This document shows, piece by piece, positions 15,102 through 24,171 of a DNA stretch of 64,000 nt. The position numbers and the translations under genes were made by a program. Position 1 is the stretch's first letter. Each line of letters begins with the position of its first letter. The notes under the pieces are model-generated. The model saw only the letters and a program-made list of their open reading frames with translations. It had not been told where the DNA came from and ran no database searches. Origin of the DNA: Firmicutes bacterium HGW-Firmicutes-2 (lineage in GTDB: Bacteria > Bacillota > Clostridia > Lachnospirales > Vallitaleaceae); contig PGZV01000020.1 in the NCBI GenBank assembly GCA_002841495.1, positions 1 to 64,000 of the forward strand, in the 5' to 3' direction.

Positions 15102-15902
15102 GTGATTAATTTCGGAGTTATTATAGATTTAGATGGAACATTAATACATAAGGGAAATGCAACATTAGGTGCAAGTGAGTTGATTAAGTACTTAAAGTTA
15201 AAAAAAATACCTTTTCGAATTATTACTAATAGTGTAGGACGAACACCTAGTGAGTTGGCCCAGAAAGTAAAAGCAGTTGGAATTGACATTGAACAGAGTT
15301 TGTTTCTTAACCCTATTATTGCACTTGATAAATTTCTTGTAGAAAATAATGTAAAATCATTTTATTTCGTGGGTCCAAAGAAAATTGCTGAAAGTTTGTC
15401 AGTTGTCCCAGAGTATGATGATTATCCTGAATATGTAATATTAAGTGGTCTTGAAGAAGCAGATTATAATTTATTGAACCGTTTGTTTGGATATCTGAAG
15501 AAAGGTTCGAAATTACTAACTATGTCAAGATCTGAATATTATATTACAGAAGATGGACCCAAGTTAGATACAGGTGCATTTACGAGAATGTTAGAATCAC
15601 ATGCAAAGAATGAAGCGCTTCTATTTGGTAAGCCTTCAGCAGAACTATTTAGAGCTGCTTTAATTGAAATGGATTTAGAGTCATCGTCTGTAATGGTCAT
15701 AGGGGATGATGTGATGACTGATATTAGAGGTGCTAAGGAGTACGGATTATATTCTGTGTTAGTGAGGACAGGCAAGTATCAGTTTGGTGATGAATTGAAG
15801 GAAGAACCACATTTTATATGTAATAACTTAATAGAGATAGTTGATGCAATAGATGTGGAGTACCCAAGGTTCTTTTTGTCTGCAAGACGAACCTTCAACT
15901 AA
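15102..15902 (+). CDS. HAD-family phosphatase (NagD/TIGR01458-like)
   Basis: 266 aa. Motif I DLDGTL (about 7-12), motif II TNS (about 43-45), motif III KPSAELF (about 178) and motif IV VIGDDVMTDIRGA (about 201-213) are all present, with a cap domain between II and III as in NagD-type class IIA enzymes. The substrate is probably a small phosphoester; it cannot be named. GTG 15102 follows AAGGGAG. Its stop codon lies inside the R'' box of the following half-attC (15897-15937). Confidence 0.8.
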   Translation: MINFGVIIDLDGTLIHKGNATLGASELIKYLKLKKIPFRIITNSVGRTPSELAQKVKAVGIDIEQSLFLNPIIALDKFLVENNVKSFYFVGPKKIAESLSVVPEYDDYPEYVILSGLEEADYNLLNRLFGYLKKGSKLLTMSRSEYYITEDGPKLDTGAFTRMLESHAKNEALLFGKPSAELFRAALIEMDLESSSVMVIGDDVMTDIRGAKEYGLYSVLVRTGKYQFGDELKEEPHFICNNLIEIVDAIDVEYPRFFLSARRTFN

Positions 15903-15937
15903 CAGGAATTTGACAACATGAATAGGAACAAGGATGG
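15897..15937 (+). repeat. attC left-half remnant
   Basis: AACTAAC (R'' 15897-15903) plus GGAATTTGACAACATGAATAGG and AAGGATGG match the left half and loop of short attC sites. No L' or R' follows; a gene starts at 15947 directly. This is the last recognisable attC sequence of the array. Confidence 0.5.
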
Positions 15938-15946
15938 AGAGAGAAT

Positions 15947-16198
15947 ATGAGAAAAGAAGATAAAGATGAGTTAAAAAACTTATGTGAAGAAATTAAGGTG
16001 GCTAAGGAGTATACATATGACAATTTTGACAAAATTAAGAAGTCTATTGAAAAAGGATTCGATGAAGATAAAGTAGAAGAGAACGTTGAACTAAGTAAAA
16101 TTCAGAAAAAACTAAAGCAATGGAATATAACTGGACCTGAGACTGATGTTAAAATAATTCTGAAGGAAACAATAGATGCTGTGCTATCAATCTTCTAA
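15947..16198 (+). CDS. Small charged coiled-coil protein
   Basis: 83 aa, not recognised. Very rich in Lys/Glu/Asp with heptad-like spacing over about residues 1-60, then a hydrophobic tail. GGAGAGAG precedes ATG 15947, its ribosome site being supplied by the adjoining half-attC (AAGGATGGAGAG). Confidence 0.5.
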   Translation: MRKEDKDELKNLCEEIKVAKEYTYDNFDKIKKSIEKGFDEDKVEENVELSKIQKKLKQWNITGPETDVKIILKETIDAVLSIF

Positions 16199-16289
16199 TG
16201 AGTATTAAACACTGTAAATTGGACTTGTGGAAGTTTCCACAATAAGTAACGATTGCAACAGTAAACTTATATCTATAAAAGGGGAGAAA

Positions 16290-17264
16290 ATGAAAAGGAT
16301 TATTACATACGTACTTTATATAACAGGCCTATTATTACTCGTTTTTTTTGGCAACGCTTACCAGGAGAAAATGCGAATTATATCAAATCAAGAATCAAAC
16401 TTTATACCGATTCTACTAGTAAATAGCATCTATTCTATTATTGTTGGTATATACATAGCTTTACCAAATTTTATAAAAACAATTTCAAAAACTGGCAAAG
16501 TACATATTAATTGGTTAAAAATATTCTTAATAGGAGTCCCTACATTTATCATTAGCGCTTCGGGTGTCTTATTTCACTATTTACGCCCAGTTGAATTAAC
16601 TTCAATATATTATTGGATATTCTCTAGATTTTCCACAGCGGGTACTTCGTTAATTGCAGTAGTTTTTGGATATACACTATTAAGCTCAATTGTCAAAGAA
16701 GAGAAAGACGAAAGCGTTTATGTAAGACATAATAATATAGCAAAAATCATTACGTTATCAATACTGGCATCCTTTTTGATTTATATTCTTTTTATCGGAA
16801 TAATTCATCCAATAAAACTTGTAAAAGTTAATGCCAATATTGTGACAAATGATCAAACGCAAGGTTATACTATGGAAGATGGGACTGAAGTTGGATTCAT
16901 GATGACTGAAATTATATACACATTTGAGTTTGAAAATCTGCCTACTTCTAAATGGATAGGCGAATTTAATAGAGGCAACGTAATTAGGGTTGAACTCAAA
17001 GATAGCCTTGAAAAGTTATTAGAAGATGTTATATTTGATAGTCCAGACGGAGCAGGATTTAGTTCGAGCGGAAATATAACAGAAGTTAGTTTTAATTATA
17101 CTATTGGGTCTATCGATCCTAGAGGCAATCATCCAAATAAATATCCACCATCTCAAGAGGCGCTTAATAAGATAAAGAATTCTCTATACGAAGCTGAATT
17201 AGTGTTAGAACTTGAGGGGAAAAAGGAAAAACGATATAATTTAATAGATTATAAAAATGAGTAA
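16290..17264 (+). CDS. Hypothetical five-TM membrane protein
   Basis: About 324 aa, not recognised. Hydrophobic helices lie at about residues 5-22, 38-58, 76-96, 107-135 and 150-175. An outside domain of about 150 residues follows, with a repeated aromatic beta pattern. ATG 16290 behind GGGGAG is preferred to GTG 16227. At 17281-17296 GGAACGTTATCTGG resembles an R' box but has no partner. Confidence 0.6.
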   Translation: MKRIITYVLYITGLLLLVFFGNAYQEKMRIISNQESNFIPILLVNSIYSIIVGIYIALPNFIKTISKTGKVHINWLKIFLIGVPTFIISASGVLFHYLRPVELTSIYYWIFSRFSTAGTSLIAVVFGYTLLSSIVKEEKDESVYVRHNNIAKIITLSILASFLIYILFIGIIHPIKLVKVNANIVTNDQTQGYTMEDGTEVGFMMTEIIYTFEFENLPTSKWIGEFNRGNVIRVELKDSLEKLLEDVIFDSPDGAGFSSSGNITEVSFNYTIGSIDPRGNHPNKYPPSQEALNKIKNSLYEAELVLELEGKKEKRYNLIDYKNE

Positions 17265-17368
17265 CGATGACATCGTAAAGCCTGGGAACGTTATCTGGTA
17301 TAATAGCGATTAGTATTTATATTATGCGTTTGATGTTTCCAGATTTAACAGAAGCAGGGAGAATGATT

Positions 17369-17830
17369 ATGCAACATCGTAAGATGGATAGGTTGAAAAG
17401 TTTAAAGGTTTTTCTTTTGATGATGTATCTGGCATTTATAGGTTATTTTGGATTCATTTCTAAGATTGCAGGTAGAACCCAGTCACATAAGAATAAATTA
17501 AACCTTATACCTTTCAATACAGTTTTGCAATATTTTTCGTTTGCAGACAGGTCTGATTTACTAGATTTTGTAATTAATATAGTTGGTAATTTAATTGTTT
17601 TTATGCCAGTTGGCATGTTTATACAGGTATTTTTTGGCAGCAGAATATGGTCGAGTAGAATTTCAAATGTCTTAATAATTGGATTTCTCTTCAGTTTAGG
17701 TGTTGAATCGACTCAATTAATCATGTCAGTGGGAGTGTTTGACGTGGATGATTTACTACTTAACACAGTGGGTGCATTAATTGGATGGTATCTATATAGA
17801 CTCGTATGGAAAGAACTTAACAATTATTAG
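17369..17830 (+). CDS. VanZ-family membrane protein
   Basis: About 153 aa. Four membrane helices with the VanZ signatures KLNLIPF, NIVGNLIVFMPVG, VESTQLIM and FDVDDLLLNTVGALIG. VanZ proteins confer low-level teicoplanin resistance in one context, but most homologues have unknown roles in the envelope. AGGGAG lies 7 nt before ATG 17369, chosen over 17324. Confidence 0.8.
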   Translation: MQHRKMDRLKSLKVFLLMMYLAFIGYFGFISKIAGRTQSHKNKLNLIPFNTVLQYFSFADRSDLLDFVINIVGNLIVFMPVGMFIQVFFGSRIWSSRISNVLIIGFLFSLGVESTQLIMSVGVFDVDDLLLNTVGALIGWYLYRLVWKELNNY

Positions 17831-17891
17831 CTGATAGACTCAATAAAATAGGTGTAAAAAATCAACATAAAGGATAAAGGTATTAGAAGAT

Positions 17892-18443
17892 ATGGATCAT
17901 GTAATAGTAAGGCGACCAAACATTGAAGATAAAAACAAGCTTAATGAGCTGTTTGATATTGTGATTCAAGATACATTTAGAAAAAATAATCTTGAATATT
18001 TAGTTGAGATGATTGAGGAAGAGATTGAGGCAAAGATAAAGTATCTAGAACAAGATTTTGAAAGTGACGGAAAAGAAAGATATTTTCTGATTGCAGAAAC
18101 TGATAGTAAGATCATTGGGACAATTGAATATGGAGCTTCTAGTGAGTTAATAGAAAGGTGTACCGATGGAGAAATAAAGGACATGATTGAGCTAGGAACA
18201 ATATTTGTTCTTCCGGAATATCAAGGGAATGGGATTGGTCATTTATTGATTAATAAAATTGCAAATGAATTAAAAAAGAACGGAATTGATGAAATCTGCC
18301 TCGATAGTGGGTATAAAACGGCACAAAAGACATGGACGAAAAAGTTTGGGAAAGCGCAATATCAGTTGAAGGATTATTGGCTTAAGGATAATGATCATAT
18401 GATATGGAAGGTTAACATTAGTGAGGTTATTTTGTCAGATTGA
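17892..18443 (+). CDS. GNAT-family N-acetyltransferase
   Basis: 183 aa. The acetyl-CoA binding segment is IFVLPEYQGNGIGHLLINKI (Q/RxxGxG/A type, about 110-128). N-terminal strands and the following helices fit a GNAT fold. The acceptor is unknown. It is 15 nt upstream of a methyltransferase gene with which it is probably co-transcribed. Confidence 0.8.
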   Translation: MDHVIVRRPNIEDKNKLNELFDIVIQDTFRKNNLEYLVEMIEEEIEAKIKYLEQDFESDGKERYFLIAETDSKIIGTIEYGASSELIERCTDGEIKDMIELGTIFVLPEYQGNGIGHLLINKIANELKKNGIDEICLDSGYKTAQKTWTKKFGKAQYQLKDYWLKDNDHMIWKVNISEVILSD

Positions 18444-18458
18444 GGAGGAAGGTTTAAT

Positions 18459-19205
18459 ATGACAGAGATTGAACTATTAATAGATTTCCATGTTGATGCC
18501 AAAAGACAAGGACCAGGTAGTGAACAAGATACCTTGAAAGCATTAAGTTTTATTGATATTAACCCTGAGAAAAATTTGAGAATTGCAGATATTGGCTGTG
18601 GCTCAGGCGCTCAAACACTAACGCTCGCAAAAAATCTTAATGTAAAGTTAACAGCTGTCGACTTATTTCCAGATTTCTTAGTAAAACTAGAGGAACGAGC
18701 AAAAACCTTAAAGCTGGAAGATGAAATTTCTACTCTGGAAAAGTCTATGGAAGATCTTCCTTTTAGTGAAGAAGAGTATGATATTTTATGGTCAGAAGGT
18801 GCCATATATAATATTGGTTTTGAATCCGGAATCAAGAAGTGGAAAAAATTTATAAAAACAGGTGGCTATATTGCAATAAGTGAATTAACTTGGAAAACAA
18901 AAAATAGACCAAAAGAAATAGAAGAACACTGGAATAATGAATATCCAGAAATTGATACTGCATCAGAAAAAATAAGAATACTCGAAGAATACGGATTTTC
19001 GCCTGTCGGATTTTTTTTCTTGTCTGACAATAGCTGGTTAAAAAATTACTATGATCCAATGGAAAAACGATTTGATGATTTTTTACGGAAGCATGGGAAT
19101 TCTGATGCTGCTAAAGCTATTGTAGAAGGCGAGAAGCAAGAAATTGCATTATACAAAAAGTATAAAGATTATCTAGGTTATGGATTTTATATTGCAAAAA
19201 AATAA
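18459..19205 (+). CDS. Class I SAM-dependent methyltransferase
   Basis: 248 aa. Motif I IADIGCGSGAQT (about 41-52), acidic end of strand 2 (AVDLFPDF, about 67-74) and motif IV region DILWSEGAIYNIG (about 108-120) define a Rossmann methyltransferase. The latter half resembles small-molecule methyltransferases. Start ATG 18459 has GAGGAAGG at good spacing. The substrate cannot be named. Confidence 0.8.
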   Translation: MTEIELLIDFHVDAKRQGPGSEQDTLKALSFIDINPEKNLRIADIGCGSGAQTLTLAKNLNVKLTAVDLFPDFLVKLEERAKTLKLEDEISTLEKSMEDLPFSEEEYDILWSEGAIYNIGFESGIKKWKKFIKTGGYIAISELTWKTKNRPKEIEEHWNNEYPEIDTASEKIRILEEYGFSPVGFFFLSDNSWLKNYYDPMEKRFDDFLRKHGNSDAAKAIVEGEKQEIALYKKYKDYLGYGFYIAKK

Positions 19206-19260
19206 GCTCTAATAGGCGTATTGAAACAGAACTATAGATACTTAAGCGAGGAGAAAAAGA

Positions 19261-19887
19261 ATGAGGGAGTTTAATATCGGTTCAATTATACCATTTGGCG
19301 GTTATGATTGGCGCATTCTTGATATAAAAGACAATACGGCGTTGATTATAACGGAATACATGATTGAACAACAATCCTATAATAATTACGCTGGTAATGT
19401 TACATGGGCTGATTGTTCGCTTAGAAATTATCTTAACGGTGAGTTTTATAACAAATTCACCGCGGCCGAAAAATCGAGAATCATTCCGGTATTGAACAAA
19501 AACCACGATAATCAGTGGTACGGTTCAAGAGGCGGAGAAGATACTCATGACTACATATTTCTTCTAAGCATTGAAGAAGTCGTATGCAAATATTTCGGTG
19601 ACAGCAGTAAAAATCTAGAAAATCGCAGCGCCAAACAACGATACTGGTTTCAAAGGAAAGATATAAACAACAACAAACGAAGATCGACATTCGAGGGGTA
19701 TTCGTGGTGGTGGTGGATTCGGTCGTCCGGGCGTGACAATAGAAGAGCCGTATATATCCACGGCGACGGCAATATAGGTATTCAGGGAAACGGCACCTTT
19801 CGTTATAGTAGTAACACGATTCATCCTTCATCAGGCAATAACAGTGGCGGAGTTCGACCTGCGCTGTGGCTGAACTTGGAATTATAA
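19261..19887 (+). CDS. DUF6273 domain protein
   Basis: 208 aa. The family pattern GGYDWRILD...NTALIIT, SLRNYLN, DYIFLLSIEE and WWIRSSG...RPALWLNL is clear. DUF6273 is common in clostridial surface and phage-related proteins; its function is unknown. No signal peptide here. The stretch from 19440 on is richer in GC and CG dinucleotides than the genes around it, suggesting a separate origin. GAGGAG precedes ATG 19261. Confidence 0.75.
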   Translation: MREFNIGSIIPFGGYDWRILDIKDNTALIITEYMIEQQSYNNYAGNVTWADCSLRNYLNGEFYNKFTAAEKSRIIPVLNKNHDNQWYGSRGGEDTHDYIFLLSIEEVVCKYFGDSSKNLENRSAKQRYWFQRKDINNNKRRSTFEGYSWWWWIRSSGRDNRRAVYIHGDGNIGIQGNGTFRYSSNTIHPSSGNNSGGVRPALWLNLEL

Positions 19888-19977
19888 ATTATTCGGAATT
19901 ATTCAAGGGGTACGATTCATTGGCAAGTTTAAGTAATTAGTAATTAACATATTGGTCAGTCATAAATAGGAGGTACT

Positions 19978-21225
19978 ATGGAAGATTTGCTTAACAAGTT
20001 TATAATTAATAATGTAAAACTTGATCGTTTAGAATCAAAATTAAATAAATTTAACCCATTAAAAGTTTTAAAGGTTGATGAATATGAGATAAGACATTCT
20101 AATATGTTAGCTTGGTTACTAGATCCTAGTGAAAATCATGGATTAGGAGAAGAATTTTTCAAGAAGTTTTTAGGAGAGGTTATTCTCATAAATGAAAATA
20201 TGGATTTAGATATTTCTATTTTAGATATATATTTGAATAATTTTCATGATATACAGATTTCAAGAGAATGGAATAGTATTGATATTTTAGTAACTTCTCA
20301 TGTGAATAAAGTTGTATTGCTAATTGAAAATAAAGTAAAAGCTAAGGAAAGTAAAGGTCAATTAAAAAAATATAGTGAGTTAATTGACAGGGAGTTTAAG
20401 GAATATAGAAAACTTAAAATTTATCTTACAATAGATGGTGAAGAACCGACAGAGAAAGAATATGTTATTTGTGATTATAACAGTATTTTGAAAATTTTAA
20501 CTCATATAATGGAATTAAATAGCGTGAATTTAAACAATAAAGTTGTTGATTTTATAAATTATTATATTGATGTCTTAAAAAATATTGTTGAAGAAGATGA
20601 GGAAACCTTACATATTTGTAAAGAAATTTACAGTGATAATTATGAGATTATAAATTATATTGCTATAAATAAGAATGGTCTTATTAGTGATGAAGGTGGT
20701 ATACAAGAAAAAGTACTAAATGTCTACAATATTTACGAAAAGTCTATAAATATGATATTAAAACTAGGAAAACCAAATCCATTTTTAGAGGCTGCAAATC
20801 AATTTGTCAAAGATAATAGTGAAATTTTACTCGAAAAGGGCAATAATACATATTACTGTTTTATTAATAGTGATATGAAGAAACTGCAGTCATTAAGCAC
20901 CGCTGGGACACCAATTTACTATATTTTTAATAATATGCTTCAGTACAATAAATTCAAAATGTTTATTCAGGTGCAGACTTTTGGAGATAATTATAGAAAA
21001 AGAGAAAAGTTTTTAAGAAAATTAAATGAGTTAGATCGTTTTACCATTAGAGAAAATTCATTCAATCCAGAATCAAAATATACCAGAATTTACATGAGAA
21101 GTGTTTATCTGAAAAGTATAACAAAACAAGATATTTTAGCGTATATGAACGATATGTATAGGGAGTCGTTAAAGGTGTTAGAAGAAATTATAGTAATAGC
21201 TACAAGTATTTTAGAAGAAAATTGA
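19978..21225 (+). CDS. PD-(D/E)XK nuclease superfamily protein (PDDEXK_4-like)
   Basis: 415 aa. The N-terminal pattern YEIRHSNMLAWLLDP...HGLGEEFFKKFL and the catalytic core DILV (about 102-105)...LLIENKVKA (E-x-K at about 115-117) with QLKKYSELI match the PDDEXK_4 family, often found in defence islands and mobile elements. Nuclease activity is predicted from motifs; target unknown. AGGAGG lies 6 nt before ATG. The gene is markedly AT-rich. No partner gene adjoins it. Confidence 0.75.
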   Translation: MEDLLNKFIINNVKLDRLESKLNKFNPLKVLKVDEYEIRHSNMLAWLLDPSENHGLGEEFFKKFLGEVILINENMDLDISILDIYLNNFHDIQISREWNSIDILVTSHVNKVVLLIENKVKAKESKGQLKKYSELIDREFKEYRKLKIYLTIDGEEPTEKEYVICDYNSILKILTHIMELNSVNLNNKVVDFINYYIDVLKNIVEEDEETLHICKEIYSDNYEIINYIAINKNGLISDEGGIQEKVLNVYNIYEKSINMILKLGKPNPFLEAANQFVKDNSEILLEKGNNTYYCFINSDMKKLQSLSTAGTPIYYIFNNMLQYNKFKMFIQVQTFGDNYRKREKFLRKLNELDRFTIRENSFNPESKYTRIYMRSVYLKSITKQDILAYMNDMYRESLKVLEEIIVIATSILEEN

Positions 21226-21404
21226 TTTAGTTGCGATTTTATCTTAAATGATAAGAAAGCAATGAATATTACAGGAGTAGCCTTAGTTTATTGAATAAAA
21301 TATATGGCTTTTTGGAAATACACTCACAACAGTAAATAACTCGACAATTTCGTTTAAGCCTGATGTGCATCGTTGTTGTTTTGTGAGGATGCAAGGAGAG
21401 ATTT

Positions 21405-21560
21405 ATGAGAAAGAAACTACATTTGAACCAGAAAGTTTACAAAGAAATAATTAGCTGGATTAAAATGATTGGTTTATCACTCAGTATTGTTTTAGTCATT
21501 AATAAAAGTATCATAGTAAATGCATATATTCCAACTTCGTCGATCCTATTTTCGAGGTAG
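21405..21560 (+). pseudogene. lepB: N-terminal fragment of signal peptidase I
   Basis: 52 codons from ATG 21405 (AAGGAGAG upstream): a basic start, one membrane helix and VNAYIPTSSI, which corresponds to the catalytic-Ser segment IPTGSM of type I signal peptidases. Here TSSI replaces TGSM and a stop at 21558 follows. Coding similarity (DPIFEVDVQLIDMVYLRKTF) seems to continue in another frame to about 21600. A truncated, frameshifted remnant. Confidence 0.6.
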
Positions 21561-21672
21561 ATGTTCAGCTTATTGATATGGTATATTTAAGAAAGACTTT
21601 TAAGTCGTAATAAAACGTTGGCGAGATGGTTTACTAGGAATAATTTAATTAACTTGATTTGGAGGAAAATAC

Positions 21673-21903
21673 ATGAGTAATCAAATTAAATTATCAAAAG
21701 AAAAACGTGAAGATATGATTGCGTTAATCAAAGCGTACTTTTTGAAAGAAAGAGACGAAGATCTTGGAGATTTAGCATCTGGTTTTTTCTTGGATTTCAT
21801 TACCGAGAACTTGGCAGCAGATTTTTATAATCAAGGCGTTTGGGATGCTTATACATTCATGAATGTTAAAATCGAAGATTTGTTGGAAATACAGAAGTAT
21901 TAG
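21673..21903 (+). CDS. DUF2164 family protein
   Basis: 76 aa, full length for the family. The pattern LSKEKREDMIALIKAYF...DEDLGDLASGFFLDFI...YNQGVWDAYTFM is characteristic. Small cytoplasmic protein of unknown function. GGAGG precedes ATG 21673. Confidence 0.8.
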   Translation: MSNQIKLSKEKREDMIALIKAYFLKERDEDLGDLASGFFLDFITENLAADFYNQGVWDAYTFMNVKIEDLLEIQKY

Positions 21904-21946
21904 ACTGGGTAGAGCATATCGTCGAATGATAGCATAGGAGAATACT

Positions 21947-22519
21947 ATGGAACAGACCTTATTAAAACTGGCTAAAGAACTTAATAAAAGCGGAGTTGGT
22001 TGGGGAATAGGTGGATCCCTATTATTAAAGAAACATTTGTTAGTAGAAGTTGCTCACGATATAGATATTATTGTTTCAGTTGTGGATATTGATAAAGCGG
22101 TTGAGGTACTGGATGTATTGGCAATTAGAGTGGTTCCACCTATTAAAGAAGAGTACAGCACAAAACATTTTTTTCAGTATATTTTAGATGGAATAAGTAT
22201 TGATGTGATGTCACAATTCACTATTAGGCATGACTTTGGAAGTTATGAGTTCGTTTTTGATGACAAGTCTATAACGGACATTGTAACCATTGAGCATGTA
22301 GATTTACCATATACCAGTTTAGAGGATTGGTTGATCGCATACATGTTAATGATTAATCGAGAAAGTAAGGTACGAGCAATATGGAATCATTTAATATGCA
22401 AAGGCGTTAATCATCCGGAAATAATTGAGAGAGCTTTAATCCAACATTTACCAAAAAGCATTGAGTTGGAGCTGAAAGTACTATTAAGCCATAAAAAAGA
22501 TGATTTCAAGTCATTCTAA
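21947..22519 (+). CDS. Nucleotidyltransferase-fold protein
   Basis: 190 aa. GIGGSLLL (about 18-25) and HDIDIIV (about 37-43, D-x-D) are the metal and phosphate motifs of the pol-beta nucleotidyltransferase superfamily. The C-terminal part has the TSLEDWLIAYMLM segment. Known relatives include antibiotic nucleotidyltransferases and MNT/AbiEii-like toxins; which applies is unknown. It is the intact paralogue of the truncated copy at 5457-5800. GGAG precedes ATG 21947. Confidence 0.7.
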   Translation: MEQTLLKLAKELNKSGVGWGIGGSLLLKKHLLVEVAHDIDIIVSVVDIDKAVEVLDVLAIRVVPPIKEEYSTKHFFQYILDGISIDVMSQFTIRHDFGSYEFVFDDKSITDIVTIEHVDLPYTSLEDWLIAYMLMINRESKVRAIWNHLICKGVNHPEIIERALIQHLPKSIELELKVLLSHKKDDFKSF

Positions 22520-22614
22520 GACGGCCAAGAGGACATAGATTTCAATAATCCGGAATTACACGATGAGAATTTGGTGATAAGTAGTAAGGCAGAAGATTAA
22601 GGGAGGTTTGAAAA

Positions 22615-23127
22615 ATGAGTGTATTTTTTTATGGTTGTGTTACGATGGACGGCTTTCTTGCTGATAAAAATCATAACTTGGATTGGCTATATCAAACAGG
22701 TACAATAGAAGAAACGGATTATGATAACTTCTATAAAAGCATGGATATTACGATAATGGGCAAAAGAACTTACAATGAAATTGAAAATATTGAGAATATC
22801 GACAGTCTTTATAAGACGACACAAAATTATGTTTTTACACATGCTGAAAGCTTAACAGTAAATAGTTTTATTCCTATGAATGGTGATGTTATTGATTTTG
22901 TGAAACAAATTGATAAGGGTAAAAACATTTGGATCGTAGGAGGAAATACAATATTAGCGCCTTTGTTAGATCATGATATGGTAGATAACATAATCATACA
23001 AATTGCTCCTGTGTTATTAGGGCGTGGCATACCTTTGTTTTCACAAAAAGAAGTATTGAAACGATTTTACTTGGAGGAAGTAAAAAAATACGGACAATTT
23101 GCAGAGTTAATATATCGTAAAGTATAG
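22615..23127 (+). CDS. Dihydrofolate reductase-family (RibD C-terminal-like) protein
   Basis: 170 aa. TMDGFLAD (about 10-17), IMGKRTYNEI (about 47-56), IWIVGGNTILAPLL (about 104-117) and a C-terminal APVLLGRGIPLF are the conserved blocks of the RibD_C/DHFR-like family, which binds NADPH. True DHFR or a pterin/flavin reductase are both possible. GGGAGG lies before ATG 22615. Confidence 0.8.
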   Translation: MSVFFYGCVTMDGFLADKNHNLDWLYQTGTIEETDYDNFYKSMDITIMGKRTYNEIENIENIDSLYKTTQNYVFTHAESLTVNSFIPMNGDVIDFVKQIDKGKNIWIVGGNTILAPLLDHDMVDNIIIQIAPVLLGRGIPLFSQKEVLKRFYLEEVKKYGQFAELIYRKV

Positions 23128-23243
23128 ATTATTCTTATCTACTACAATAAAAGACAAAAGTACACAGTAAAATTAGGCGTAGACAACAAGCGAACGATCT
23201 ACGACTTGAGTTTTATTATGAATGAGAGAGAGGTCAGTGGGAG

Positions 23244-24131
23244 ATGTATGAAAAATTATTAGATATAAGCTATTATGTCGGTTTTATACCAATAGACTGG
23301 TTGGTTGATCTTATTTCACATAATAAACGAAAAAAGAGTCATCATTATTTTCAAGCATTAGCTATAAATTTTCTCTTGTTCTGTAGTTTTGTAATCTTTT
23401 TAATGAGTTTTGGCATACACACGTTTATCATATATTTTCATCGCAATCTTGCATTAACCATACCAATAGAGATCTCATTCTACATATTGGGGTGTTTATT
23501 AATTATATGCTTGGTTATTTGGCTAGAAGGTATTGTTAGTGCAATAATTGGACATACTCCCAGAATATCACTGTTTCCAAGTTTGATGCGTACAAGGTTT
23601 TTAACAGTACTGACAGGTTTTAATCATATTGTCGTTATACTAATCATTGTAGTAGCCATTCACGCATCTTCTATAGCTCAAAATGAGGTGGAAGAAGCAG
23701 AGATATTTTTATTATATGATGATATGGGGTATATACCACGGTGGGTATTTGCCCTTGGGTTTTATTGTGATTCCATGGTCGCTAGTAACCGCTTTGGAGA
23801 TTATAGTGTGGCCATTGTACCATTAAATAACACTACAATAGATTATGCACTGGAGAATGGTCGTTTTATATTTGTATCATCTCATGGCGCAGATGGGTAT
23901 ATATTACTTCAAGACAACATCTTCTATGGACCTGAAGATGTAAATGATAATATTAGTCCAAGTCTACAGTATGTGTACTTGTCGGGTTGTGATACAGGAT
24001 TAAAACATGAGGAATGGGAGAATGCACTAAGCCCAGCATATGTTAAGACATTTGACCGTTTATCGACAACGTTAGAACATTTTTATTGGTTAATTGCTGA
24101 GGGGCCAAAAGTTATTCATTCTTTGTATTAA
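23244..24131 (+). CDS. Membrane protein with a caspase/CHAT-like His-Cys signature
   Basis: 295 aa. Four membrane helices occupy about residues 35-135, including one at 90-110 with acidic ends. The C-terminal soluble part reads FVSSHGADGYI (His about 214) and YVYLSGCDTGLK (Cys about 248) after beta-strands, followed by W..AL.PA.VKTFDR. A His-Gly then a Cys in (S)GC(D)xG at this spacing resembles the caspase-like/CHAT peptidase core. No exact family is recognised. GGGAGATG precedes ATG 23244. Protease function is inference. Confidence 0.55.
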   Translation: MYEKLLDISYYVGFIPIDWLVDLISHNKRKKSHHYFQALAINFLLFCSFVIFLMSFGIHTFIIYFHRNLALTIPIEISFYILGCLLIICLVIWLEGIVSAIIGHTPRISLFPSLMRTRFLTVLTGFNHIVVILIIVVAIHASSIAQNEVEEAEIFLLYDDMGYIPRWVFALGFYCDSMVASNRFGDYSVAIVPLNNTTIDYALENGRFIFVSSHGADGYILLQDNIFYGPEDVNDNISPSLQYVYLSGCDTGLKHEEWENALSPAYVKTFDRLSTTLEHFYWLIAEGPKVIHSLY

Positions 24132-24171
24132 ATAACAAGTTCATCATGAATCAAAGCAAGGAGGACTTAAT

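Noticed and set aside
1-16200. Array of insertion sequences or MITEs with inverted ends
   Set aside because: Inverted ends differ in sequence from cassette to cassette while the internal attC is conserved, the opposite of a transposon family; no target-site duplications or transposases are seen.
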